A stretch of DNA of 64,000 nucleotides from Malurus cyaneus samueli (Eukaryota > Chordata > Aves > Passeriformes > Maluridae). This document shows positions 45,101-55,250 of this stretch, piece by piece. The DNA is taken from contig CM019220.1 in assembly GCA_009741485.1 (NCBI GenBank), positions 33,400,579 through 33,464,578 of the forward strand. Direction: 5' to 3'. The notes beneath the pieces were generated by a model that saw nothing but the letters and a program-made list of their open reading frames with translations, ran no database searches and was not told the DNA's origin. The stretch's first letter is position 1. Each line of letters starts with the position of its first letter. Made by a program: the position numbers and the translations under genes.

Positions 45101-48100
45101 AAAGAAGTTCAAAGCAGAGATGAAAGGTTGGTTGCTGTACCTGTGCTGCTGGCATGTTACTGTTTGCATCATGCAGTGGGGCTTACATTTACAGCCAGCC
45201 ACAGTAGCTGGGTGTTTTCCTTGGGTATGACAGCATATTTAAAAAAGGTGATGATTCTTTATAGACTGACACCAGACTGCAGTCAATTTACCAACATTTG
45301 GAAACATAAAAGAACATCTAAAAACAAAACTAATTTTCTGCAGAATTTCTTGCTTGGCAGGTTTGTATTTAGTATATGGAAGACAGAAAAGCAGCTCTCT
45401 GTAAAACCAGAAGTTGTCCTATTTTCTTTCAAAAATACTGTTTTATTCTGTCTAGAAATGTGTTCTGGCATGTTTCAACATGTAAAAAGGTCAGAATTTG
45501 ACATGAAATGACACTTGGAAATTTCCGTCTGAGTTTACGTAATACAATGAACAATTGTTATTCTCTGGAGAGCTAAAATTCAACTATGGCCACAGTTGTT
45601 CTTTCCTTCTCTGAGAAGTTACTGTGTGAAGAAAGATTTTGAACTGCAACTTCAAAATAATCTAGTTTAACATTATGGTTCATTTTAAGAAACATTCTGT
45701 TTTCACCAGTGTGTAACTTGGGAGGGGAAAATAAGGGAAAAAGAAGATGGTTTAAAGCCACTGGTGTGATATACAGAGCCAGATCTGGACATGAACCTCA
45801 CACAAGGTTTGCCAGCTACCCATGCCTGCAGCAGGTGAGGGCTGTCAGAGCCTTCTCTTTCTGCCTTTTCTGCTGCTCTGTTCTAGAGGATGTGAGTGTA
45901 GATATTCTGGTTCAATACCTCTTCATGCTCAAGTGGTGCTGAGCTGTGGTCAGTCCAGACACCACTTAGTTCATGGTGTCTGTGTACACGGCTGGAGCAA
46001 CTCGCAGGAGCCTGAACACAGCTGGGAATTTAAGTTGCTTTGGAAGGAGAATCCTTTGTACTGTGAAAGATGTGTTCCCCAGCTTGTTCTCTTACACTTA
46101 CCATAATGGGAAAAGGACATGAGTACTTTGTAGGCTTCAACTTTGCCCATTTGCTCTTGGAGAATGCGGATATCTCACAGCTACTGCTTTTGATTATCTT
46201 TTGAACTAAGTTCATTTGCTGTAGCCAGAATTGTCCCCTTGGGCTTCCCTTGCATTATCAAAGCAAGTGTTGATGTCTCTCAGCCTGCACTTCCATAGTT
46301 TAAGAAGGATATTTCTGTTCATAGTTACTTTATTCAGTGGTTTGTGCTTTTATACACAAACCTCCTTGTGTTTGCTTCATTTGCTTTATTGAGCAGAGGT
46401 AGAGGGATTTCTCTGACACCTGCTAGACAGACCATAACCTTGCTGTTTTCCAGCCTGATTTCTGTGATTGCCCAATGTGCTAGAGAGGGCTTGGTGATCC
46501 TAGAAGGTTGAGTAGTTCAGCAAGTCCCAAATACACAGAAGAGTGAAGAGGAGGTCCCAGCATTATGATTTATGTTGTATGTCCACTTGAATATGCATAT
46601 GAGCCTTTAATGTCAGCTTTTCTTGGCTCTATTCTTTTTTGATGCAGTGCTGTATTCAGCTTTTGCCTGGTCAGAGATTGCACATCCAGACAGTGTGTTG
46701 TGAAAGAAATCTCTGCCCCCTCCTTCCCCATGCTGTTTGTGCAGCTGCATGATAAATGGGGGTGGTGGAAAAGTAGTCCCAGAAAAAAAAAGCATTCTTC
46801 AGCCAGAATTTTCATTTGGTTTGTATTACAAGAGGAAGAAGCTGGGAAGCTGCCACTGAAATGTGTTAGTCAAATTATTGCTTTTAATATCTGTTGTAAA
46901 GGGGGGCAGTATTTTGCATTATGCTAGCCCAAAGTGTAAATGTTACTGCAAGATGAGATGTGTGGTGTTTTCTCTCTCCCTTTTTGGGATGCACCAGTGG
47001 CAGTACTTTGGTGGGAACTGGCAGGTGGTTGGGGATTGAGATAGGACTTCAAACCATGTTCTGCTTTTATACTTGTCAAGAAACCAAGTGGAAGGGTAGT
47101 ACCTGAAACAAGATATAATCCACTTAAGGAGCTGTCTGCTAAAACCTGTTTTCATGTTGGTGAAGGGAAATAGGGCAGATGTTTTTGTGACTGTGGTCTC
47201 TGAAGTTGGCTGTGGCCAGACAATGTGTACTACCAGCAGGACCAACCAGAGCCCCCAGGAAAGCTGTCAGCTTGCATTTAGCATCAGGGTAAAGCAGCAA
47301 TTAGTGACTTGGGAAGGTATTTCTTGAAAAGAGAAATATCTTAAATTATGGACTTAATGGAGTGAACCCTGCAAGATACAAAGCCCTAAATGATAGCAAC
47401 AGCTTGACAGGATGTCTTTAGTGATAGGCAGTGCCTCTTCATTCTGTACATGTGGAACATGATCTGGAGGAGGGAGGGTGCATCAGGACATCAGGCTTGT
47501 GTGTAAAAGCTTAGACAAAAATGGTGGAAAACGGGTGAGTGGAACTCCTGCTGGTGTTCTTCAGCACTCACAGGGCTGTCAGTCAAACTGCTCTTCAGAG
47601 TGCTGCTTTCTGTGCCAGATAGTCAAAGCTATTGGTTTCCTTGTCAGCTGCTGTGTAGCACAAAGAAACCCCACTGGCTTTGATTGACTCAGAAGTATTG
47701 CACCTAGAGGAAAAAAGCCAGCACCCCTGGAGCCCTTATCCTCATTCTGGCTGGGTACAAATATGTGAAATCTTGTGATGAGCTTTGCTGGAGGGCAGCA
47801 GCTGAAATCTTCAGGGAGGATTCTGCTGCTTGCTGAGAGAAGTGACAGTGCTTGTGAGTGCCCCGTGCATCATCTGCACTGTAAATTGTGACAGGTTCCA
47901 CTGCCTGGTGTGTCAGACTTGATGACATGTAGGGTAATAACAAGAAATTATACTTTCAAGGTTACTGCCCATCATTTTTCTTGGACATGCCTATCTTACC
48001 AATCCAGCTGAGTGAAAGCATAGCAAACTATGCTAGCATGCCTCTGTTATCATGTATGGCTTTAATGTAATTTATGCTTATTTTTCAGCTACATTTTATT

Positions 48101-50400
48101 CCCCCATGTCATACCTAGGGAGATGAGGAAGCCTATTTTTATACCTGTTTGAATGCCTTATGCTTGCACACTTTTTTCTGAATTTTGTGTATGGCAGAAT
48201 CCACTCAAAGTTTTATTTACCATTTTAAAAGTCTGGAATATTTTGCTGTTTTGCTTCTGGTATGTTTTTTTTAATGTCAGAAAACTGCATGTGATAGCTG
48301 GCTGTATTCTTCTGTAGACATGTCTAGAAATTTTTTACCCTGAAGCCAACTTTTTTTGTCTGAAGCTAATGTTGGAGGCAAAGTTTGAAGTGTATTTTTG
48401 ACTCCTGGCTTGAGGAGCTAAACTTGTGATAAAGAGGTACAATCAAGGTGTTAGTAGGTTATGTGGTTTGGGTCTTTTTTGAAATTGAACTTGTTCTTTT
48501 TGTAAGTGGTTGAATGAGTGTTCTTGAAAATGAAATGGATTCTTTCCTTGGGGGACATATGGTAAGAAAATGACATCCTGAGTCATAACTTTAGTAGCAA
48601 TTGTACATACCACAAACACCGCTAGTTTCAGCATCAATTTTGTAGCTACTGAAGGATAGTGGTTGCTACGTCATGAATTTAGTCATGAGTACTCTGTGAA
48701 ACTTGGTATCCAGCACTGACTCAGCTGTGCAAGTAAATTTAGGTTGGGTCTCCTCCAGTAATAGCCTGGCTTCTGCATAGGCTGTCAGCTTGGTAATGAT
48801 TTCTGCTTGGTTTCTTTACTTAGGTATTCCTAAGACTGTGAGATGTATTCTAGGAGTGAGTGGTAAATCACAGTTCCATTACCACTGTGATTAGATAGGG
48901 CAGCTGTTGATGAATAGTTCTGAAAAGTAACTGTAAGGTCATTTGTAAATCTTACCCTGGGTTGACACTTTTCTCAGTTTATATAAATAATGTTATAAAT
49001 AATTCCTGATGTCCAGGACAGGAGTGCGTTTCTGCATTAAATGCTTAAAGTTTCATTGAGATCTTTGTTTTTGCCAGTCTAAACAGTCAAGAAAACTGGT
49101 CTGCTTCTTAACAACTGTCCAACATCAAGCTAGAGAAATCACTTGTGAATAAGCTGCTGCTGGCTAAATGCATTTCTAAGGTGGGGTTTAGAGTCTTTTT
49201 GCTGCTCCTGTTTTGCTGGTAAAAACATTTGCCAAACTATGGGGGTCTCTTTTCCAATGGAGTACTTGAAGGTAATTTGACAAACAAATGAGAACATGCA
49301 GGCTTGTTTTAAATTCCAGGAGCAGCATGTAGGAATAGTTTTTTTTACCAAAAGATGTGGGTAGTGCTGTCTGAACACTGTCTTGTGTTTTAAGTAGTTG
49401 GAGATTTTGATTATAGCAGGGAATAGTCATGCAGATAAGGGCAAGGCAGAGGGTAAATAGGAGTCATTGCATTCTCTGATGTCTTACAGCTTTTCCTTTT
49501 GCACTCCTAATAACTCACAACCTACCTTTCATTTTTTCCTTTCTGTGGTACAGAAGGGACAGCTGTAGAAGATGGTGAACCTGTCAAAAAGAAGAAAAAG
49601 AAAAAGGATAAGGAAAAACAAGCTGAAGAGGAGGAGATACTGAGTGAGGAGCTCCCCACCAGCCCCACAATTGAGGTAAGGCAGAATTGCACAGCTACCT
49701 GATGGTTTTTGGGAACGTGTTCTCTCCAAAAGATAAGAGTGTAGAATGAGGGATGGGAAGAAATTCGTATATGTATAATCCATGGCATGCAACTAGTTCA
49801 TGATACCTATCACTGTAATGTCCAAGAAGGTTTGCATTACAAAATAAGATCTGGGAAGTCTGTGACTGCAATGTCTCCATTCCTTTCCTGTCCTCTGCCC
49901 ACTCCCAGCTCTTCTCTCTTTGCATGTTTTCTAGTGGGAAGAGCATCCCTTGGTGCCAATCCACAGGCATCTGTCTCAGCTTCAGGGACTTGTAGGGAGC
50001 ACAGCCTGTACCTGCTGATTTGCTATCTTCTAGCAGCAGTAGAGCAGATGGGACCATACACAACTTCTTGCTTAGTTTTGAAGTCCTATTTTTAACAAAG
50101 GGTTTAATTTTCTCCCATTTTTGTAAGTCAGCTGCAGGGCCTGAGGGCAGTGCTGAGCCTGTAGCAGTGTGGCACAGCCCCCTGTGAACAGGCAGTGCAT
50201 TTGGCAGTTGAGGAAGGACATCTCCTGGGTTGTGCTTTGCTGAGCAGCTGAGGTGATGCTTTGCTTGTGAGCCTTGTTGCCTAGCTACATGTGTTGCTTT
50301 GCTTTTCCATGATGGTTTGCTCATGACAACATTTGTTTGTTTGCAGAATTCAGAGAAGAAGAAGAAGAAAAAAAAGAAAATGAAAGGAGGTGAAGACTGA
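26980..50400 (+). CDS. NOP58: NOP58, box C/D snoRNP core protein (fifteen coding exons, 526 aa)
   Basis: NOP58 joins NOP56, fibrillarin and SNU13 on box C/D snoRNAs to 2'-O-methylate rRNA in the nucleolus. Coding exons: 26980-27024, 30203-30279, 31991-32043, 33891-34015, 34689-34825, 35987-36051, 37354-37488, 38367-38512, 39456-39582, 40209-40372, 41077-41211, 42373-42434, 44993-45126, 49554-49675, 50347-50400. All introns are GT-AG; the exon 13 donor is weak (GTTGGT). The joined frame is 1581 bases with no stop. The NOP5 N-terminal domain starts [15 protein letters not shown] (about 1-66). A coiled coil follows, then the Nop RNP-binding domain (about 165-400) with [18 protein letters not shown] and [21 protein letters not shown] Lys/Glu tail (about 425-526) ends [14 protein letters not shown]. 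Human is 529 aa. Introns 3, 6, 8 and 9 host C/D snoRNAs, so transcription also supplies guides for its own RNP class. Confidence 0.97.
27025..30202 (+). other. NOP58: NOP58 intron 1
   Basis: The 3.2-kb first intron is CpG-rich at its start, then unremarkable. It contains three tandem copies of a 15-bp unit TTGGGAGTGTTGAGT (about 27468-27512) and a short direct repeat rich in AGATCTCT (27709-27755). Long reading frames here are open through base composition and carry no family signature. No snoRNA passes inspection. Confidence 0.6.
32332..32416 (+). ncRNA. SNORD70: Box C/D snoRNA, SNORD70 type (NOP58 intron 3)
   Basis: Terminal stem GTCTGTTGTC (32332-32341) pairs with GACAGCAGAC (32407-32416) with one G-U. 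A C box ATGATGG (32343-32349) follows the 5' arm. CTGA boxes at 32363 and 32373 are D' candidates, and the D box CTGA is at 32403-32406. Directly before D, TTTCGTCACTACC is complementary to 13 bases of 18S rRNA (GGTAGTGACGAAA). By the D+5 rule the target is the A of GGTA, which is A512 in human numbering, the known SNORD70 site. Human NOP58 introns host the same family. The C box has one change at its last base. Confidence 0.9.
36640..36725 (+). ncRNA. SNORD70B: Box C/D snoRNA, second SNORD70-type copy (NOP58 intron 6)
   Basis: Consensus C box ATGATGA (36651-36657), D' CTGA (36670-36673), a C'-like TGATGTA shortly after, and D box CTGA (36710-36713). The flanks CTGTTG (36642-36647) and CAACAG (36716-36721) form a short terminal stem. 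The guide TTCGTCACTACC before the D box is the same as in the intron 3 copy and again predicts A512 of 18S rRNA. Outside guide and boxes the two copies have diverged, so the duplication is old; SNORD70B is the corresponding human copy by position, not by alignment. Confidence 0.88.
37917..37942. repeat. 26-base T run in NOP58 intron 7
   Basis: An uninterrupted T run; its length in the assembly is uncertain. It lies about 420 bases before exon 8 and is too far away to be the acceptor tract. Confidence 0.9.
38619..38704 (+). ncRNA. SNORD11B: Box C/D snoRNA, SNORD11 type (NOP58 intron 8)
   Basis: Terminal stem GATGGC (38621-38626) pairs perfectly with GCCATC (38697-38702). C box GTGATGA (38628-38634), D' CTGA (38654-38657), D box CTGA (38693-38696). 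The guide GTCACTACCTC before D is complementary to GAGGTAGTGAC of 18S rRNA, and the D+5 rule points to the first G of GGTA, G509 in human numbering, the SNORD11 site. It lies about 110 bases after exon 8. The SNORD11B name is given by intron order and is less certain than the family. Confidence 0.88.
39737..39830 (+). ncRNA. SNORD11: Box C/D snoRNA, SNORD11 type (NOP58 intron 9)
   Basis: C box GTGATGA (39747-39753), D' CTGA (39771-39774) and D box CTGA (39817-39820). A weak outer stem pairs GGTA near 39739 with TACC at 39827-39830. The guide GTCACTACCTC before D is complementary to the same 18S stretch as the intron 8 copy and again predicts G509. The terminal stem is less clear than in the other three copies, so the exact ends are approximate. 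Confidence 0.85.
45127..49553 (+). other. NOP58: NOP58 intron 13
   Basis: The longest intron, 4.4 kb. It starts with a weak GTTGGT donor and ends TTTCTGTGGTACAG. No C/D or H/ACA RNA is convincing in it, and no mobile element has clear ends. Reading frames up to about 100 codons on both strands carry no family signature. Confidence 0.7.
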
Positions 50401-50690
50401 TGAGGAGTGGGGAAGAACACTGGCCCATAGACAGCTGCTTTGGAGTAGCATTTCTCAACATAATTTGTTTAGCCTCTTGTTGAAAGCTAACTTCCCTGTG
50501 TTGCAAGAGGGCAAGGAGATAAGTGTGATAGCTGTCTTTTCCCTGGAACAGGATATCCTGGTGTCTCTGCTCATTTAAGAGGATTATTGGTTTCTTCTTT
50601 TTAAAAGCTCACAATAGATCCTCTTTTGACAAGCAGTCTCCACTGATAAAGAAATTAAAACATTTTTATGGAGGTTTTATGTGTCTGTCT
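50401..50690 (+). other. NOP58: NOP58 3' untranslated region (end inferred)
   Basis: Directly follows the TGA at 50398-50400. A variant polyadenylation hexamer ATTAAA at 50654-50659, followed by a T/G-rich stretch (TATGTGTCTGTCTTTTAACT), suggests cleavage near 50675-50690. Confidence 0.6.
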
Positions 50691-53600
50691 TTTAACTTGT
50701 TTGCTTGTTTTCTATCCAAGAAAGTAAAGTTCTAAAGTTCTATGTGTGTAAATGTTCTGTTGCAGTTTATTCTTTAAACATTTCAAAGGTTGTAATATTC
50801 TTAAATTCTCCATAAAATGGGTACAGGTATCTGTGCATATTATCAAAGATACATTGAACTGCTGAGATGTGTTATTGTCTACACTGTAATTCTCTTGATA
50901 AAGCCTTTTTAAAGCATCTTCCAAATGTTTTGGTTTTGTTGCACTGGCTGACAAGGTTCAGATGTGTGTTTTGAACAAATGTGAGGTAGCTTTCGAATTG
51001 CTTCATGGGGTTTTTGGCAACTTTCCTCACTTGATTTTAAAAAAATAACAAAAAAACCTACAAAAAACCCCACAATAAAAAACAGGGCAAAATTGTTCTT
51101 CAGCTTTCTGATAACGAAGCAGAAAAGACAAGTGCTTTATTAGTAGCAGAAATCAGCTATTTGCTAATTCTGCTGTTCTTGTGGGAATACAGATGCACTG
51201 AAGTAGCATCATGTGATCAAGACTCTAAAGGTCTTATGGTGGAAAAGGAAACAATTTTTTTAAACTATGCTTAGCATTCAGTTTATTAATTAACATGAAG
51301 TTATTTTTTTCCTAAGTGTAGTGGTAGAATATTACCTAAGCAAAAATTTAGCTTCTTCAGCTAAACATTTGGTAACTCTGCAGCCAGTATGGCTGGTATT
51401 TTACTCTGGAATAGAGATTACTGAGCACATCTTGGTACTGAACTGCTCATGGCTTATTGACTTGTTAGTGCAGGTGGATATAACCAAATCCCTGATGAGT
51501 TTGGTAACAAGTTATTAATGCACTATTCTGCCACTAGCCAGAATATGAGCTGCCTTTTTTTTTCCCCTCAGGAAGGTTGTAGTGAGTTTAACTGCTCTAA
51601 TTGAGATTGTTTGGGAATACTGAGATCATTCTAGTTCATTTGCTTTTTGCTAGACAAGTAAGATGATTTTAAGCTGTAATGTTTAAATGGGCAGCAAAGG
51701 TATTAAAAAGTATTCATAATGACATGGAAGACTTGACTATACACGCCTTTAGATTTTTTTTATTGTAAATGCATTTTCAAACAGGAATCCTTACCAGACA
51801 TGAAGTTCCATTTCCTCTGAACTATTAATGTAGTTGCTTCTTCAGAAGTATTAGATAAATTATGTATGTGCTGTTCAGAATCTGTCCTATATAATTTACC
51901 CTAATCAAAAGATTTATATGAACATCAGTTGCTTAGTAAGTCTAATCAGTGGGATCAAAATGGAGAGAAGTTATTTTTGTGTGGCCACTTTTTCCTTCCT
52001 TTTCCTTATTCCTTTGCTAACAAGGGAATGAGATTTACTTCTTTCCTTACATAGCACACTGGTTTATCATTGCAAGCCAGTGTCCAGTGCAGGCCAGCTT
52101 CCCTCTCACAAGGCAGCCCAATGGAGCTCAGTCATGAAGCAGCATGTCTTTCCCTCTCCTGCCCCTGGACTGGCAATGTTGATTTTAATATTAAATTAAT
52201 TAGAGCTTCTACTTCATTCTCTTTCAAAATGTGGGTGACCCAGAAATACTGGGTGGAGAAGAGGAAGTAAATTTGAAGTTTTTCATTGTTGGATAGACCA
52301 TACACTCACCTACCTTTCAAGGAGGTAAAGAAGTAAGTATTGTGGGTTCTGGTTTGAACTGTTAAACTCTTCATCTTCAAAATAATGAGCCACATATCCC
52401 AAAGGGCTGCTGCTGAAACACTGATCAAAGTGTATTCAGCTCAAGTGCTAAATATGATCAGTGAAAATAAACAGTGGTGATAGACTGCAGTCACTGTAAG
52501 CCAGGTCACTGCATTTTAGGTTGCTTATCAGTTCAAGCAGATAAGATTGGTTTGCTCACACATGATTTTCTACAAAACAATGGTCTGGGCATTTGTGTAC
52601 AGTCTTGCACCTTAAAATAATAATAAAGCCTACAGTTATAGCTGGGAAACACCACAACCTCTTCGTACAAAGAAGTGGTGATTCTTGCCTAAGAAGCATG
52701 GCCTTTAATTGAGGCCCAGACCTTTAATCTTTTTACGGTAGATTTAAGGCTTGTACAGCCTCTCCTGTAAGGAATAATTGTGCATCAAAGGCATTTATGT
52801 AGAGTCTGGACTATAGATTACTAGTTTTTGTAACAGAGATGATTCATCCAAAAATGGATCTTTTACTTTGTTTATTGATAAAGCAAAACCAAAATCCCAG
52901 AACTAATATTTGAGTAAGGATAGAGGCTTTGAGTATTTTGCATTCAGAAAGAAGTTAGCCAGACTGATGATGGCATTTGAAGAAAAACAGACCTGTGGTA
53001 CAGAAGGAGCTAAAATGATAAATATGATCCTTATAGCGTTTTACCAATAGGGGTTACTCTAAACCAAATCTAGCAGTGGGAAATGGAAAGTGGAAAATGG
53101 AAAATAGGGCTAAGCCTAGAAGAGTGTGAATGAGGGTGTTTCAAAGGGATGGTTGGCAGTTTGAAAGGGATATAACATGGCCTGGCAAAGTTAGTGGTTC
53201 AGTAGTTGGATTTTGGTGGGGGCTTTTTTTTGGTTTGGGTTTTTTTTTTTGTTTCTGTTTGGGTTTTTTAAGTGGAGTTTTCTGCTTGTTTTTTCCTGCT
53301 TTGGAACTGAGCAGCTGTGCATTGTGCTCCCATCCCTGCTCTGCAGAATGAGCATCAGAGTGCAGGGGCTGCTCACTGCTTGTGTTGGGGCACCCTCTCA
53401 CCAGAGACATCATCCAGCTTTTGGAGTTGCTACTTAGCACCATGAAAGGCCTTACCAGGAAAATTGAGTGCTTTCCTAAGGCTAATACTGTAATCTTTTG
53501 GAAAACAGATGTTTGGGGGGTTTGTTGGCTTGTTTGTTGCTTGGGAATTTGCCTGGTGGCATTGCCAGTGCATGAGGATTTGTTTGCATGGGAACATGGA

Positions 53601-55250
53601 GGGCATTGCCCAGCCCCTCACCCCAGTGCCTACAGGCCATGGATGTGCTTGCTCCAGCCATCCTGAAATAGTTCCACCCACAGACACATGTCCCCTGCAT
53701 GCCTTCCCTGTGTCCATGTCTACGTGCAGCAGCTCTTATTGTACATCAAATTAGAGGGACCCTTTTTTCCCTGCCAAGGAATAGGCGGGCACCATGTACC
53801 ACTCCAGACACGAGCCCTTCTGCTCTGGAGTGGAGATGTTCTCCAGAGCTTTCCTGGGATTTTGAGTGTCTTTGCAGTAATAGGTGTCTGCTGAGACTGA
53901 TGTGGACACACAGAGCTAACTGCTCAAAGGTCACAAAACCTGCCTGCTGTGGGGGGACAGAACCACTGCTGTTTTTCAGGTAAAACTTCAGCTCACCCAT
54001 CCCTCTCAAGCTATTTCTGTGGAAAACCCCACAGGATGACTTCCTGCTGTCTGTGCTGCATCCTGGTGCCTGTGTGGCCCTTCAGCAAGGCTTCACTTTC
54101 ACTGGAAAAAATAATAATTTTATTATAAACTATAGACAGCTCAGCAGTAGCTTTCTGTCTTAGAGAGTAGCACAACAGCATGTTGTCTTTCGGACTAGCT
54201 TAAAATTTTGAATAGAAATCTTGTCTGAGTTGCCAGGTTTAGATCCAGTGCTTTTCCAGCCCCAGGGAGTGATGTGCAGCCCTTGACATCAGTCAGCCTT
54301 GCCCCACAGAGCTGGTAATGACCTGAGCTGGAGGCTGCCTCCTCTAGCTAGCATCAAGTGCTGCCAAATTCTCCCTCCACGCTTGCACTTGCTTACACTT
54401 AATTTGCCCCTGCTGGAAATCCAGGAGCTTCTGCAGTGACTGCCTGTCCTCCAAGGGTGTGCCCTAGCTCTGAGCTTTCATTTTCTTTTCATGTCCTTTG
54501 CACTCTGCTGTATTTCTTAAGCAAAAGGTTATTCCTCTTACAACAGTGAGCATCTCTATGTTCAATGACTGAGTTTTCAGTAGCATTAATCTACAATAGA
54601 TTTTCTGGTGTTTAATTTCTCATCCTAGTTACTGGCCAATGGAAACAAGCAGTTTTGTCTCTACAGACCTCAAGCAAAATACAGTGATTGGCAGATGGTG
54701 GTGTTCTTTTGCAAAGTATGTAAGCTACCCTGGACAGGAAAGATGGGGCAGTACTCAAGTGCTAGGATGAGGAAGTTGGAAAACTGGGCTGATATGTTAG
54801 TGAGTACTCCAAATGTAACGGGAGTGAATTAGAAAAACTCTTATTTGGATCACAGCCCGTTGGACTTGCCACCTTTAATCTCTGATCTTCATATTCCACC
54901 TCTTAAAAACTGAGATAATGCCTCCCAAATCCCACAAGTGTTCAGGGCTCTCATTATCACATTATTTATGAAGCACTATAAGAGCCCTAAATAGGATGAG
55001 ATGTAGAAGTGTTGTGAAGAAGAGGAAGGAAACCTGTTTGACAGCACAATGGCTGTGAGATTGTCTAAGTCCAGTAAGAGAATTTTCTTGTTAAAGTTGC
55101 AGTCTCAGGGCAGCCACACTAAATTCCCTCTTCTTGGAAAGGAATTAAAGCTAGCTGTGCCAAAACACTTCCTCTTGCAGGGTGGTGAAAAGGTTGCTTT
55201 TGTAGCAACGTAGAGCCACCTTTAAAGATGAGTTTTTAAAAACTAGTGTG
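50691..55250. other. Intergenic region after NOP58, nothing recognised
   Basis: AT-rich sequence without exons, RNA genes or repeats with defined ends. A T/G-rich low-complexity patch lies at 53215-53285. In mammals the next gene in this direction is BMPR2, but no exon of it is recognisable here. Confidence 0.5.
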
